Positions 46,461 to 57,995 of a stretch of DNA of 64,000 nucleotides are shown here, piece by piece. The notes under the pieces are model-generated. The model was given only the letters and a program-made list of their open reading frames with translations, ran no database searches and was not told the origin of the DNA. This stretch comes from Tubulanus polymorphus. Its lineage: Eukaryota > Nemertea > Palaeonemertea > Tubulaniformes > Tubulanidae. Position numbers and translations under genes: made by a program. Positions within the stretch are counted from its first letter, which is position 1, and each line of letters starts with the position of its first letter. The stretch spans positions 17,874,650 through 17,938,649 of the forward strand of contig NC_134026.1 in NCBI RefSeq assembly GCF_964204645.1, given 5' to 3'.

Positions 46461-47820
46461 AATATTATAGTTCTTCTATATTCTCTATACCGTGTATATG
46501 CTAAAGATTTAATCTAGCTAATATATGCAAATGAAGACATAGTAGAGTCAAAAGTTATTTACCAATTCCAATCAAGATGGTCTCACGCCTTCATTTAAAG
46601 CTTGTGAGGGCAGTTTGACTTTCCGGGGTACCTTCCCAATATGCGCGCCACACACGTAATTAAAAAGTTACCAAATTCTTTCAAAATCATTTTCCCGGCC
46701 ACTGGCATGGTTCCATCCCCGGCCCGATCATCGTTGTAAAGATGCGCTTCTGATAGACTGCATATGGTATAATATGGACTTGAAAGGTTCCATTATTTTC
46801 ACAGCGATGTGGTCACTGCATTGATCCAGTTTATCATTGAGTTTGTGATTGTATAAAGTTATAAAAACGTCTCAATAAATTATTTTGTCAAAATTAATGA
46901 TTTTTGTGATATATATTTTGGTGCGTTGGGTGCCCTAAACTAAAGTTACGGTGACTCCATCCAGGATAGATAGCCACAATAAAATTTTGCTATCAATTAT
47001 CATATTGCTTCCAGAAAAATTTCAATCTAAAGCCAATTGGTTAAATATGTAATAGGCCTAAGCTTATGTGGTGTTGTTTTTGCAAATCTCCAATGTTTGA
47101 AAAATGTCTCAATATTGCCCACACGACCCGGCTTGGATAGAAACGATGGTGAGAATTACGCCCTTTTCATGTTTTCTTCGGGCACTTGTACACGACGAGG
47201 CAGATAATAATAAAACAAAATGGCACATTTCAGTCGGCCATCGCTACCCTGCCAACATGGGTCCCTGGATCCGCACCAAATGCCCACTGCCTAAAATAAG
47301 CTTTATATAAATGAGAAAAGTAAGTTCAGTTGAGGTCAGTTCAAAATATGTTGCGGATTAACCCATATGGGTCTTAAGTACAATTTTGTAACGCAAAAAT
47401 ATCTTGAGAGTGCGCATAGATTTAAATGTTTTGTCCTACATTTCGGAGCCGCCTAATTATATAAGTTGGATTCATACTCGTAATTAAGACCAATTTGAGG
47501 TGCGTGTTCAGAAAACTTAGAGAAATACCAGTAACACAAAAGATCGACCCTAGCTAAAAATTGATAGACTTAGTTCTAAGAACATTGTGAAAAAAATGTT
47601 CTTAATTGTCGAGGTGGGATTCGAACCCAAACAGTGACGTCACCTGGTGTGAATAATGGCTCCTTTTCGATGCTGCGCGTGCGGTTCAGTGGTTGAGAAT
47701 AAAGGAAGAGGTGCTGGTTTTGTGGCGGATGGTCGAGTAGTGACGCGAGATGACGCAGGCAATGGCGTGGATAAGAGGGTCTCGACTACTACGCTACGGT
47801 ACGGTAGGCATAAGCAGCTA
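46461..47820. other. Spacer between CR1 and Harbinger, no gene supported
   Basis: The first part may include the CR1 5' UTR. A frame at 47104-47310 has no recognised match. A GGATTCGAACCCA word near 47607 is a tRNA-like B box on the minus strand, possibly a SINE fragment, in GC-richer sequence up to 47820. Confidence 0.4.
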
Positions 47821-48214
47821 GGGCCCTGGGACCGCATTCACGAAGCAAGTTACGTGTCACGTCAGATTTACGGGTGAACTTACGCCTTACGACGGGCGAA
47901 CTTGCGGGTTGTCTACGTGGTGGTATTCACGAAACTACCCGTAAGCAGTGAGTTCGCACGTAAATTCACCCGTCGTAAGTTCACCCGTAAGTTCACCCGT
48001 AAATCTTACGGCACTTAATAAAGGGCAAATGCCATCAAAATTGTACTCTCCGCGATTTCTTAACCAGAGCAGAAGAAACTGGGTCCTGCTAAAGTATGAA
48101 ACTACGAAATTACAAAACTACGAAATTACGAAATGGAAATTTTTTTGCCAGGAGTGCTAAAATACGAACCGAAATACGAAACGAAATGGTCACATTTCAA
48201 ACACACGCCCATAC

Positions 48215-49136
48215 CAGGGGCGGATCCAGGGGGATGAGTAGACATTATTGGAAGGAAATTTAAGGGCACCCTTCTGATCTTAGGGCACACCCAGTAGCCA
48301 GGTCAATGCGAGCGCCGAAAACTTTGAAAATATGGTACCATTTAAAGGCTTTTAGAGGGCTTCTAGAGGCTAGCAGAGCAATCCAGAATAAACGAATCCG
48401 AGAAGATTTCAACAGATGCGGATAAAAAATGAAGCTGGCGAACCCATGAAAGAATGGTTGTCGCCAACTTCAAGATCAACAATGAATTTCACAGAAGACA
48501 CCCAAGAAAAACACTGGCATTGTTTTTTATATTTTCCTTAGTGCCCCTATAATCTTTAAAAGTGCCCCTTAACAATTATACAGAATACGGCTAAGTTGCC
48601 CCTTCATTGTTAACAATCGGCAAAAATTGCCTCGTCTTCACATTTATCCGTATGTCGTGTGCCGTATTCCAAAGCAAAAGTGCCCTTAAAATTTTAAGAA
48701 TTAGGCAAAAAAATGCCTTTTTCATCAGCATTCACCGCGAATTAAAGCCTGACCCTTGAAAAGGCAAAGTGCCCTTTTCTTCAACATTTTCCGCGTATAG
48801 TGCCCTCTTCTAAAGTACGAGTGCCCCCTTTAGTCCTCCCTGAAAATGCAAGGACAAGGTGCCCTCATCAAAAGCATGAGTGCCCCTTAAAAAAGGAAAG
48901 TGCCCTTCTTAATTTATCATGATTAAAGGCCTAATATCAAATATGATTATCTCTCCTCACTTTCTCGGAAGCAGTATTTACTGATTAATTTTATAATTAT
49001 GCCCGGATTCCGGACACGGAATTAGCGGTTGCTGAAATAATGCCGTCAAAAATATTGCCGGTGAAATTTCGAAGGGCACTTAAAACTTCTAGACCGTATT
49101 GGGCAATACGGCTAATACGGTCTGGATCCGCCCCTG
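48215..49136. mobile_element. CAGGGGCGGATCCAG-ended MITE (hAT type)
   Basis: The 15-bp ends CAGGGGCGGATCCAG and CTGGATCCGCCCCTG bound a 922-bp element. Its inside repeats AGTGCCCCTT / GTGCCCTT words at irregular spacing. No coding region. The ends are of the common hAT type; the 8-bp flanks (GCCCATAC and CATACTAT) do not match cleanly. Confidence 0.85.
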
Positions 49137-49139
49137 CAT

Positions 49140-51200
49140 ACTATGGTCAAAGCTCGTTATAACGCTACGGGACTGTAAAAATCTCGGCGGTGCATGTAAA
49201 TGATCTTTTGATACCATATTAGTACCATATTCAAGAATTTATTTTCTTAAACTGGAAGGTTTTAAGAACGTCTACAATTAGTAGAAACTTGTAGGATGTT
49301 CTCAAAAACAAATAATGAATACGCTGCGCCATTTCCACGAACTCAGACGCGGTAAAGCATAGTGAAACGATAGGCCCTACACATGGACTACATGACTATC
49401 TTTTTACCGCTTAACAGCGTAGTGACGAGCAATTTGAAAAAAATTCCGGCCGTGATTTTTCTTTTCAAATCCGCATCCCTTGCAAAATCCAGACAGGGTA
49501 AAGGTCTTAGTTTATTTCGTTTTGATAATGGAAAATAAATGATACAGTGCGATACTGCTGACCACATGTATCAATTATTAACATAACAGACGGGGGAAAC
49601 ATCATTGGCGTTTTATAACGAAAGTTTTTTCTAAGAGTTAGAATAGGACTGTATGATTTCATTGGCGTTATGGCGGAGGGTCGAGAGCTATTCCTTAGAT
49701 ACACAATTCAGGCTTCACAAAATGAACTGTGCACTAGGATCAAATTGATCCATAAGTGAATTTACATTTACTATGACGAACTTTGACTATTTCTCTGAAC
49801 CATTACTACCGTACTTACGTATTCCAAAAATATGACAGATATAATGACTTTTTCCTCCTTCGATTAAGAAGTATACTAGAAAAGTTTGATGTTTGTTCAA
49901 TAAAAAAAGATTGAATTGAAAACTTATGCAATATGCAATATTTTGAATGAAATCAGAAGATTTGGAATTTATAATTGATACGACTTACGTGAAAATTTCA
50001 CCCAGCACTGGCAGTGGTTGTCTCCACCAGTGATCTACGATCCTAGTGTAACCAACCACCCAGACGCGTGCATTCAAATTCGCTGTACAGTTGCCGACCA
50101 GAATTTGGTCGGCTTTTTTGAACGTGTTCAAACTGCGATATCTCAGCAAATAAACAACCGATTTTGATGAATAAACTATGTACACTAACCTTATGATGTC
50201 TTACGTTTGTTCATTATATAATTTTGACGATAAATCTGATTCTAGTACGATTAAATTCAAGATACAAAAATGATGCGCTGTTTAGCGATGAGACACGCAT
50301 TGCTCAAGTTGTCTTGTTGCTAACGAACTACAGTGTTACAATGCCTAGTTTCAAAGTGAAAAAATGGTGTCATTTTTGCTTTTTCTGTATTTATATCGCA
50401 TCAAGCACGGACTATGATGAAGGAACCTCCGAATGAATATAATAATAAGAAAACTGAATGTTTGAGGTTTGTAAAGAGAGTTAATTTTTCACAATCGGTT
50501 TGATGAAACTGGATTTCTAGTGGTTTAAAGTCACAGTGATTTAAGAGTATTGAGAAAATGTTGTTCGTGTCTTAGTGTCCGTGGTACATCACAGACACTA
50601 AGGTTCTTGGTGAAGTGAAAATAAAACTTATAAAGTACGAGTTATAAGCATTATTTTATAAGGTTTAAAGAAGAAAAAAATCGGGACCAAAATAATTATA
50701 CGAGAGATGTGATGATACGACTAATTCGATGACGACTTATGCGGGGTTGACTGTAGCAGAAAGGAAAGGCAAGCGCTTCACGCGACACCGAGCTTGTAAC
50801 CATGATAGGATTATCCCGTTCTTGGACACGGGCTGACATATCTGAACCTGTCTAGTAGCGATCATTTAGCTCAGAAAAAATTAATGTACAGGGTAGATTA
50901 GCGGCCGGTCAGCAGAGGAGAAACAAGGTATCAATTTTTTAGCCTAAACACTGCAGGATATATTTTAAGGCACACTTCGTTCTCTAACCCGTAATTTATT
51001 AATCGCTACCTTCCAGTTGTATATGAGCATGTGCAGATCATTCTCCCTGATGGCATCGCTAAACTTAGTCGCGGCGCGGAACCCTGCCACACTAGACCGG
51101 GTGCGCATGTTTAAGCCAGCTCCACGAATCCGCTGCTATAGCGCAAAAAATTACAAAATTTTCGTTTCATATTACATTTTATACTTTAGCAGGACCCGCG
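49140..51200. other. Interior of nested repeats, no gene seen
   Basis: AT-rich sequence with short frames only. A TIR-like end (GGGGTTGACTGTA near 50752) resembles the pogo-type ends seen elsewhere. The word AACAAGGTATCAATTTTTTA (near 50925) recurs in slightly changed form at about 54368, so these may be two copies of an unidentified repeat. Confidence 0.4.
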
Positions 51201-51377
51201 AAAAAATGACCATTTCGTTTCGTAGTTTAGCATTTCGTATAGTATTTCGTTTCGTACTTTAGCATTTCTTAATTTCCTTTTGCATTTCGTTCCATATTTC
51301 GTAATTTCGTTGCATATTTCTTAATTTCGTAGTTTCGTACTTTAGAAGTACCCGAAGAAACTTTAGTTTAGTATCAA

Positions 51378-51492
51378 CAGGGGTCCGGTTCCACAGTTGT
51401 GAGTTAAAGTTAACTCAGAGTTAAAATCAGTTCATTTACAATGTTTTAACTCTAGAATCAAATTTAACTCAGAACGGTGGAACTGGACCCTG
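51378..51492. mobile_element. 115-bp MITE, CAGGGGTCCGGTTCCAC ends
   Basis: The left end CAGGGGTCCGGTTCCAC and right end GTGGAACTGGACCCTG are imperfect inverted repeats. Inside, GAGTTAAAGTTAACTCAGAG and AAATTTAACTCAGAA continue the palindrome, so most of the element can fold back. No coding capacity. Confidence 0.85.
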
Positions 51493-52239
51493 AGATGTGC
51501 CTGAAAAAAGGAGCACAAATTAGCCGTAATAGTTAGCGGAATAGTCATCTATTTATCCTTTTCACTGCGTGCGTATAGTTCATATTGTAGCGGAACGGGG
51601 ATAAATAAATAACCCCGGCAAAATATTCTTCCTCTGAAGTCCGGTTCCATGTCATTGGTAGCGTTCAATAAAACCGAATTTAAATTGGCGTCCGCCACTG
51701 GGTCCGTCCCGGGTCCATCCAGTGCCGGAAGGGAACTGGATAAGGGGATGTGTGGTTTAACATCCACCCCGAGATAAGTAAATAAAAAGAAAGAAAATAA
51801 CCACTAGAGAATATCCGTCATTATGATTCGACCATCAAGGACCGTCATAAAGGGTAAGTAAATAAAGTGAGGCCTATCGCCGCTGGCAAACACCTCCTCC
51901 ACTGTTGTCGCTCCCACTTTCCGTGACTCGAGTCACCTGGCCAAAGTAACCACCCCCAACCCACTCAGGATAGACGTCAGGGGATTTCTCACATCATCGC
52001 TCTATCGCGTCCTCAGAGCGGCACAAAATTCCGTCTACCCCCCTGGGCCGAGTCACACAACATTCCAAGTGCCCACCGCACAATCTCGTCCCCCGCACAG
52101 TCTCATGGGATCAGCGAACAACTAGTCTGGACCTCAACCAAATATCTTTGTGCAACGTTGACGACAAACGTCTCTCAAATCTACATACAACTGCGTCATC
52201 TAGTTCGAATCCTGTCATTGGGGCTTGCGTGGTGATGCA

Positions 52240-53395
52240 GATAAGAAAGAGGAATCCAGGATCTCGATACTACGTAAACAAACTCGTATAGAATATAGTA
52301 CGAAAAAGTGCGTGTCTTTATTTACTCGATGGACATCCCGACAACACTAGCAACCGTTATCGATATAAATAGGCATACTTGTAATATACACTTGGAAATA
52401 AACCTTCGCATACTGATTACTAATACGATTCGTTGACTAAAAATGATATAAAAGAAACGTAAGGCGTTCTCGAGCTCATCCTCAGGCTTCAGATCCGAAA
52501 GCTAGGAAACTGGCTTGGAGCTTAAAGCTTAAACTGCGGTCCGATGATAAGTTGGTAAGCTTGACTGGTAAGCTGGTTGATAAGCTTGCACAGAGTCGAT
52601 GTTGAAGCTGAAAAACTGGGTCAAAATTCGCAGGCACAAGCTTCAGCGAGCTTGTCCTGGAGCTACGGCTAAAATCTTGAATAATTTGGGCATCCCGCAT
52701 CGGCTTGAGGATGAGCTTGAGCAACGAAATCAACTTCCGGGACCCGGAGGTACGGAGGAGCTCAGAGAGTAACACACGTACCAATAGTGAGCGGAGAACT
52801 GTCGAATCTCCGGCCGCGAGCCGTATTTATAGGCGATGCAGTGACGTCACAACCAGCTTGGGATGCTGATTGGACCACTGAGGCAGAGCGCCGCGCGGCT
52901 AGAGACACGATCACATACAACGATTTAAGAATAATAGAAACAAGTACAATACTAATACACATATATTGAACAAAACACTATACGATTCACCGATTTGTAA
53001 AATTGTCTGTAAACCTATTCCAACTTTATCTTGACAGTGATAACACAAAAAAAAACAAATAATATCTTTACATACACCATTACCATCCGGACGGGACTCG
53101 AGTCGTGCTGACTCGTACAGCGGAGCACAGCTCGAGCTAAAAACAATATATACAAACAGCCGGTATAAAAATAGATCGGATACAAAAAATATTATAGCCT
53201 GAGTTATAGCTAAATCCATTTGTCAAAATAATCTAAAATCTATAAGATATAATGATTGTCATGCAATGCTACGGATTAATACTGAATATCGAACACGAGG
53301 GAAGGTATAGGGAGAAAACCACCAGGAGCGCTGACCCAGATTGGTGGACCTGACACGACCGCAGTCACTTCCCAGCAATTTTCGCCACAATACCC
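52240..53395 (-). repeat. Possible LTR (solo or 3') in minus orientation
   Basis: A purine-rich tract (GAGGCTGGGAGGGGG on the minus strand) precedes TATTGTGGCGAAAATTGC, a start reminiscent of Gypsy LTRs. A minus-strand promoter follows (see 52824). Near 52213 the minus strand reads TGACAGGATTCGAAC, like a tRNA-complementary primer site but offset from any clear LTR end. Several AAGCTTG/AGCTTGAGC words cluster at 52480-52760. No gag or pol was recognised on either side, so this is tentative. Confidence 0.3.
52824..52873 (-). promoter_or_regulatory. Minus-strand core promoter: CCAAT, CRE, TATA
   Basis: In minus-strand order are CCAAT (52873-52869), the palindromic CRE TGACGTCA (52849-52842) and TATAAATA (52831-52824), with spacing as in RNA polymerase II promoters. 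Transcription would start near 52795 and run left. No coding exon was recognised downstream; it may be an LTR promoter. Confidence 0.5.
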
Positions 53396-54620
53396 CCTCC
53401 CAGCCTCAAACGTATCGAGGCGAATACGAATCAAATACGGAAAATTTTTCATGAAGTCGAAGGTGGTTGTTCTTGTTTCTCGAGTTCCCGGCAAATCTCA
53501 CACAGGCAGCACTATAAATCTTCGACCTCGGTACCGTACATCACATGGCGATGAATCTTTATCCCGGCCGACGTCCCGACCGGTTTAAATGGCAAACCTG
53601 CCAGGCGACGGCAGTCCGCGTAGAACTGACACTGTGGGTTTTCGTTCCGCGGATGTGTAATTTCTATCGTCGACAGAAATCTGGAATGCACGTGCTTTTT
53701 AGTTGCGCAAGGCACACTCCGTTGCTGCTTCTTGTTCAATTCCTGGTCGAGGAATGTCCCAAAATTTGAAAAATAATTATATTTGATCGAGGCGTGTATA
53801 TATTTGTTGAAATAATGTAAGGTCAGTTGGAGATTGGTCATCGGTCAGGTGATATCTCCGGATTTGTAATATCGTAATTAAAAGTGATTATTTATACTGA
53901 TATCTGAAACTGATATCTATGAAATTTGTGAATACATCACATTTGAAAATGAATTTTACATAATATTCTATTTTGATGGCATATGCTCTTTAAATAACAA
54001 AGCGCATATTATTCTTTGAACCATCATTGGCGAAGGCCCGTCCAGACGCCGGCCTTAGGAAAATTTGCGGATCAAAAGATCCACTCATTGGTAACATTCA
54101 TTCGTTTTCGTTCAAAATATACACATACTTTTTAACTTACTTCATTTAAGGCCAATATAATAGGAGAAAGAAACAAAACTTTCATCCCAAATGCTATAGT
54201 TGTGAAATTGCTTTTTTGTGCATCTAAAGGCTAAAAATGATTCCTTGTTTCTCCATCTACCTATCACCTATCTATCCAGTACATAAAATCACGATCAGGC
54301 TAACTACTGACCTGGCAGCTATAGAAATGGACTGATTACAAATTGGACCCGGCCGCCAGTGCGGAAAAACAAGGTATCAGTTTTTTGCCTAATTTTCAAA
54401 AATTTTCTGCGCGCGCAGCCTGAAATTTGCGAGGGTACATCACAACACATTTCACTTTCAAGAAGCAAGTTTTACTTTCAGAAAAATCGATTCAATGTTA
54501 ACTAGAGTTGTTTTTTTAAGCAAAATAGCCTATTTTTTGTTTGGAAGATGTATTACTAAGACGTGAATGAATTCATATGTTATCGCTGATTGAAATGTCC
54601 GTTAACGTATCGCTGACTCA
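53396..54620. other. No gene seen between possible LTR and transposase
   Basis: Overlapping frames at 53512-53841 (minus) and 53545-53769 (plus) have no recognised match. The rest is AT-rich. Confidence 0.4.
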
Positions 54621-54624
54621 TTTC

Positions 54625-55423
54625 TTATCCATCACGGAGACCGTCATCGGCCCTGGCGTAATGTTCCTCCTCATCTGGTCGCTCTTCAAATTCATTTCCT
54701 GGTAATGGAAGGCCGTGTAATTGACAAAAGTTGTGAAGTAGCATAGTAACCGCAATCACCGAACTGCATTTTTGATGGCTAAGCATAATAGCAACACATA
54801 AAAATGAGAATTATTAATAAATGAGATCATGAATTCCATTTCAAGCAATGTAATTCATCCCTGGATTTAGATTTAGAATTGAATGCGGTATCTGTTTGTT
54901 AATATCATATACCATCGATTGATACTTGTAATTTGTTGTTTTTACACAGCACAGCATGTTGCACACTTGACATTTAGCGAACTTACCACAATTGTGGCAC
55001 ACCAACCATCGCATCTTCCATCGGCCAAATGTGCATTCAATTTTGCACCTTGTTTTCTTGTGGCTGACGATGTATTTCTGCTCCCCTTCTGTCCTCGGTT
55101 GATCAAACAGTGTCATCGAGTATTTCCGCAGAGGATTTCCACTATCTCCAAGTAAGACACAGTTTTCTGAATGTACCATAATGTCTCTGAGACCGCAATT
55201 GCTCCATATGTGAGCATCATAAGTTGAACCCGGCCAACGCACCACAATATCGAGAAATTTCATTGACGCATCACAAACTCCTTGAATGTTGATGGCGTGA
55301 AAATTCTTCGGCACACGTAGATGTTCTCGTTTACAACGGGCCGTTTAATTCTAACAAATGCGAAAAATGCGCTCTCTCCAAAAATTTCGACGTAACTCGT
55401 TCACGTAGCAAAATTGCAGCCAT
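54625..55423 (-). pseudogene. HARBI1-like Harbinger transposase, internally deleted
   Basis: The minus strand starts ATGGCTGCAATT (MAAILLRERVTSKFLERAHF, the usual kind of Harbinger N-terminus) at 55423. It then jumps to VRIKRPVVNENIYV, losing the DNA-binding region and the first catalytic Asp. A one-base shift near 55303 leads to KNFHAINIQGVCDAS, VRWPGSTYDAHIW, the second catalytic box LLGDSGNPL and KTRCKIECTFGRWKMRW with the catalytic Glu. A donor-like GTAAG follows near 54985. The last exon, after a good acceptor near 54772, gives CSSVIAVTMLLHNFCQLHG and a stop at 54625. The exact exon junction is uncertain. Not functional as read. Confidence 0.88.
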
Positions 55424-55551
55424 TTTTGAAAGTGCGCGTTTGATCGAAGCAACACTGACAAAGGTTTCCACAACAATGCGATTACAATAGTGACGTCGGA
55501 TACCATAGATGATTATCGTGCACTTGACATAGGTTTTCGAAACTTGATAGT
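55424..55551. promoter_or_regulatory. Likely shared promoter gap of the Harbinger gene pair
   Basis: The 128 bp between the two divergent start codons contains GTGACGTCGG (CRE-like) near 55491. The placement is that expected of the divergent promoter in Harbinger elements; no TATA box is clear. Confidence 0.4.
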
Positions 55552-56368
55552 ATGGATTGTAAGAAAAGACGCAAGTCCAATTGGACGGAAGAAGATTTTA
55601 GTAGACCTCGTAAGCGAGAAATACAATACCTTAAAGACCGCGTTCAACAACGTGATACAAATAAACTGAAGAACGAAGTTTGGCAATGCATTACAAATCA
55701 AGTGAATGCCGCTTCAACCGAGGAAAGGACAGTTTTAGAAACGAAGAAGAAATTCGAAGATTTGAAAGCTGCAGCAAAAAAGAAAGCGAACTGGATCAAG
55801 AACTCTTCTAATCGAACTGGTGGAGGAGAACCAACGTCACTTCAGTTGACACCCGTGGAAGAGGCGATCGTGTTTATGATTGGAAGCGATGCAGTGTATG
55901 GTTTAAAAGGGTTAGATTCCAGCAACTGTACACATGAAGATCATGTCATTTTGGTAGATGCATCCGTGCCGGTTCAGGTAGCCAACGAAGGTCTTACTGT
56001 AAAGCCAACCGATCGATCTACACCGGTAAGTTCGCCAAAAGCCAGAAAAAATTTACAGTCGACAAAACAATAAAACAAACTCTGATCTTTTGTATTTGTT
56101 TCAACAGAAAACTATGAAAAGAAGTGATTGTAGCCGTGAGAAGGGATCAGGAACCGATTGTAAGGAAGTGAAGCGACCGAAAATGTCTCATAAAATTGGC
56201 GGCCAAGATGAACTTTTTGAAATCGAAAGAGAGAGACTTTCCATTGAAAAGCAATGACTAGACGTAGAGAAAGATATATTACGACAACTTGAAACTATAT
56301 CTGCAGTTCTTACGCAGCGTTACGTGGCAACTTTTGAAGAATCAGGGAAAACCTATTTCAACATCTAA
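55552..56368 (+). pseudogene. Harbinger Myb/SANT-like DNA-binding protein (NAIF1-like), one stop
   Basis: Exon 55552-56025 begins MDCKKRRKSNWTEED. It has the Myb/SANT-like fold pattern (LKNEVWQCITNQVNA, KKKFEDLKAAAKKKANWIK) and the conserved GGGEP..LTPVEEAIVFMIG and YGLKGLDSS tail seen in NAIF1 relatives. The donor is at 56026 and the acceptor at 56107; exon 2 runs 56108-56368. It encodes a basic stretch and a coiled coil (ELFEIERERLSIEKQ) broken by TGA at 56255-56257, then LDVEKDILRQLE to the final TAA. In Harbinger systems this protein binds the ends and brings the transposase to the nucleus. It is transcribed away from the transposase from a shared 130-bp gap. Confidence 0.88.
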
Positions 56369-56809
56369 TGTGATCTAATGTTTTGTTTTCAATGTTCTGT
56401 TTTCCTGTTACATTTTTTTAAGTATACACTATTTCGATGAATAAATTGACATCAGTTCTAAGTCAGAGTCATATTCTACCAAATTATGAATATTCTCACT
56501 TTTTGTTGTTGAGGTAAATATGATGGAAATCATGTAGGTTTTATTCACAAAGAATCATCTGCCGTCTCATCCGCCTACAAGTGTCAAATCCAAACTCATA
56601 ATTACTCAGATTTAAGACAGAGGGGACTTACGTGGGAACTTACGGGTAGGTGAGTCCGCCCAAAAATTCTCGCTACATTTAGGGCAGACTTACGTGACAC
56701 GTAAGTTACAGGTGCTTCGTGAATAAGGACTTTTCTCTACGTGTGAACTTACGGGCAGACTTATGTGACACGTAGGCTTACCCAGCTTTGTGAATACGGC
56801 CCCAGGCCT

Positions 56810-57995
56810 GAGAGACAAGGAAGTAAGTTTTGATGAGTGAGTGGAAGTCTGACCGTTTGGTTTGTTAATGTTGGATTGAGTTGGAGGGAGGAGGGGTAGT
56901 GTGCTGATCCGCATCATATAAGAATGATGATCCGGATGATGCGGATCATGCCAGCGCTAGTTACATGTAGTCTATTTTAGAATCTCTCTTTCAGTACGTC
57001 ATCGGCAATCCAGTTTAATCAGGTCGACTTGCATAGGGGACTACGTATTTCTACGGGTATACCGTAAATTTACGTGACATCCGGTAAATCCCGTAAATTT
57101 ACGAGACTATCTTCAAAGGCCACACAAACAACTTATTCTTTGTTTCTTAATATTGATTTGTTAGAATAGGGGTTGGCTTGAGCCGCGGAGCCGCCCAGTG
57201 CAGAAAAATTTCCCCACAGCGAGCTGTCCGTTGCGGGGCAGTCTCCGCGCATCATGTAGCTAGCATGGTGTAGTAAAGGCCTTTTTTTTTTAATTGCTTG
57301 CAGCACGGATTTTATTACCCAAAAAATGGAAGGGTGGAGGGAAAAAAATAAAAAAGATTTTTCCAAAAGACCTTGTAAAAAAGTGGAAGGGTGAAGGGAA
57401 AAAAAATTAAAAAAATGATTTTATTTAGATAAAAATGATATTATTGAGTTTCATCGCATAATCTGGAAGGGTGAAGGGAAGAAAAACAAACAAAAAATAA
57501 ACATTTTCCCATTTATTGCCTGCTATTATGGGATATCCTGGAGGTATAAAAGAAAAGATAAAAAATTGTTAAATCACATATTTCTTTATTTCAGAACAGA
57601 ACACAATCTTATTGATTTCCTTATTTTGTGCCCCTCCCAACCACGCACAGTCCAGCATCAAGGCACGTAATGCAAATTGGAGGCACAGTCTTGTATAATG
57701 CCTCTGCCTCTTTCCATCTTTCATCGTCTTGGACTCTGCTGTGGCGCCTCCCTCCACTCTCACCACCTTTCCACCATCTGTATCTACCATCGATGCCACA
57801 TCAGACACCCTGAGACCAAGTGACAGCCTTGACAGTCGCCTGTCTTTGCTTCCTTTTCCGACAAATGAGTTGGAAAGCTGCCGCCGCCATTTTCGCTTGC
57901 CGAAATCCTACTATTTACTGAAAGAAACCTCGATGACAAAAATCGGGAACATTGAAAAAAGACGGAGGTCGGAAAAACATAAAATTTTATTTTTA
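56810..57995. other. Repeat-rich spacer with palindromes, no gene identified
   Basis: Contains a hairpin with 12-bp arms GATCCGCATCAT / ATGATGCGGATC (56906-56947), two copies of the palindrome CGTAAATTTACG (57063 and 57092), and three GAAGGGTGRAGGGAAAAA words (57330-57480). On the minus strand 57569-57900 has coding-like frames (VASMVDTDGGKVVRVEGGAT, ALRALMLDCAWLGG) that I cannot assign. Confidence 0.5.

Larger units (their letters stand above)
48070..51366. repeat. 3.3-kb structure with long inverted arms of TACGAAA-type minisatellite
   Basis: The left arm (48070-48193) reads GGTCCTGCTAAAGTATGAAA, then CTACGAAATTAC units, ending ACGAAACGAAATGGTCA. The right arm (51207-51366) is the reverse complement of a slightly longer version with the same order and end. 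A second GGGTCCTGCTAAAGTA copy lies at about 51183-51199. It looks like a fold-back or MITE-like element that itself contains the CAGGGGCGG element. Confidence 0.75.
47821..56807. mobile_element. Harbinger (PIF) DNA transposon, old, about 9 kb with nested insertions
   Basis: The left end (GGGCCCTGGGACCGCATTCA, then CGAAGC) and the inverse right end (CCTGGGGCCGTATTCACAAA, then GC) match. Each end repeats a TATTCACGAAR word about 85-100 bp further in, with clusters of CGTAAGTTCACCCGTAAG-type words between. Between the ends lie a HARBI1-like transposase (minus) and a Myb-like gene (plus), divergently placed as in intact Harbinger elements. Much of 48070-54600 is foreign repeat sequence inserted later. 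A 3-bp target duplication could not be fixed. Confidence 0.75.

Noticed and set aside
47104-47310. Plus-strand 68-codon frame (MSQYCPHDPAW...)
   Set aside because: No recognised domain and no supporting exon. A donor-like GTGAG early in the frame is not enough.
52482-53494. Minus-strand frames of 66-102 codons as genes
   Set aside because: No domains recognised. The interval looks more like LTR or repeat DNA with AAGCTTG words and a promoter.
54841-54985. Cys-rich C-terminal extension of the HARBI1-like frame
   Set aside because: The frame beyond a GTAAG donor is probably intron. The family C-terminus (LLHNFC) appears in a separate exon at 54625-54772.
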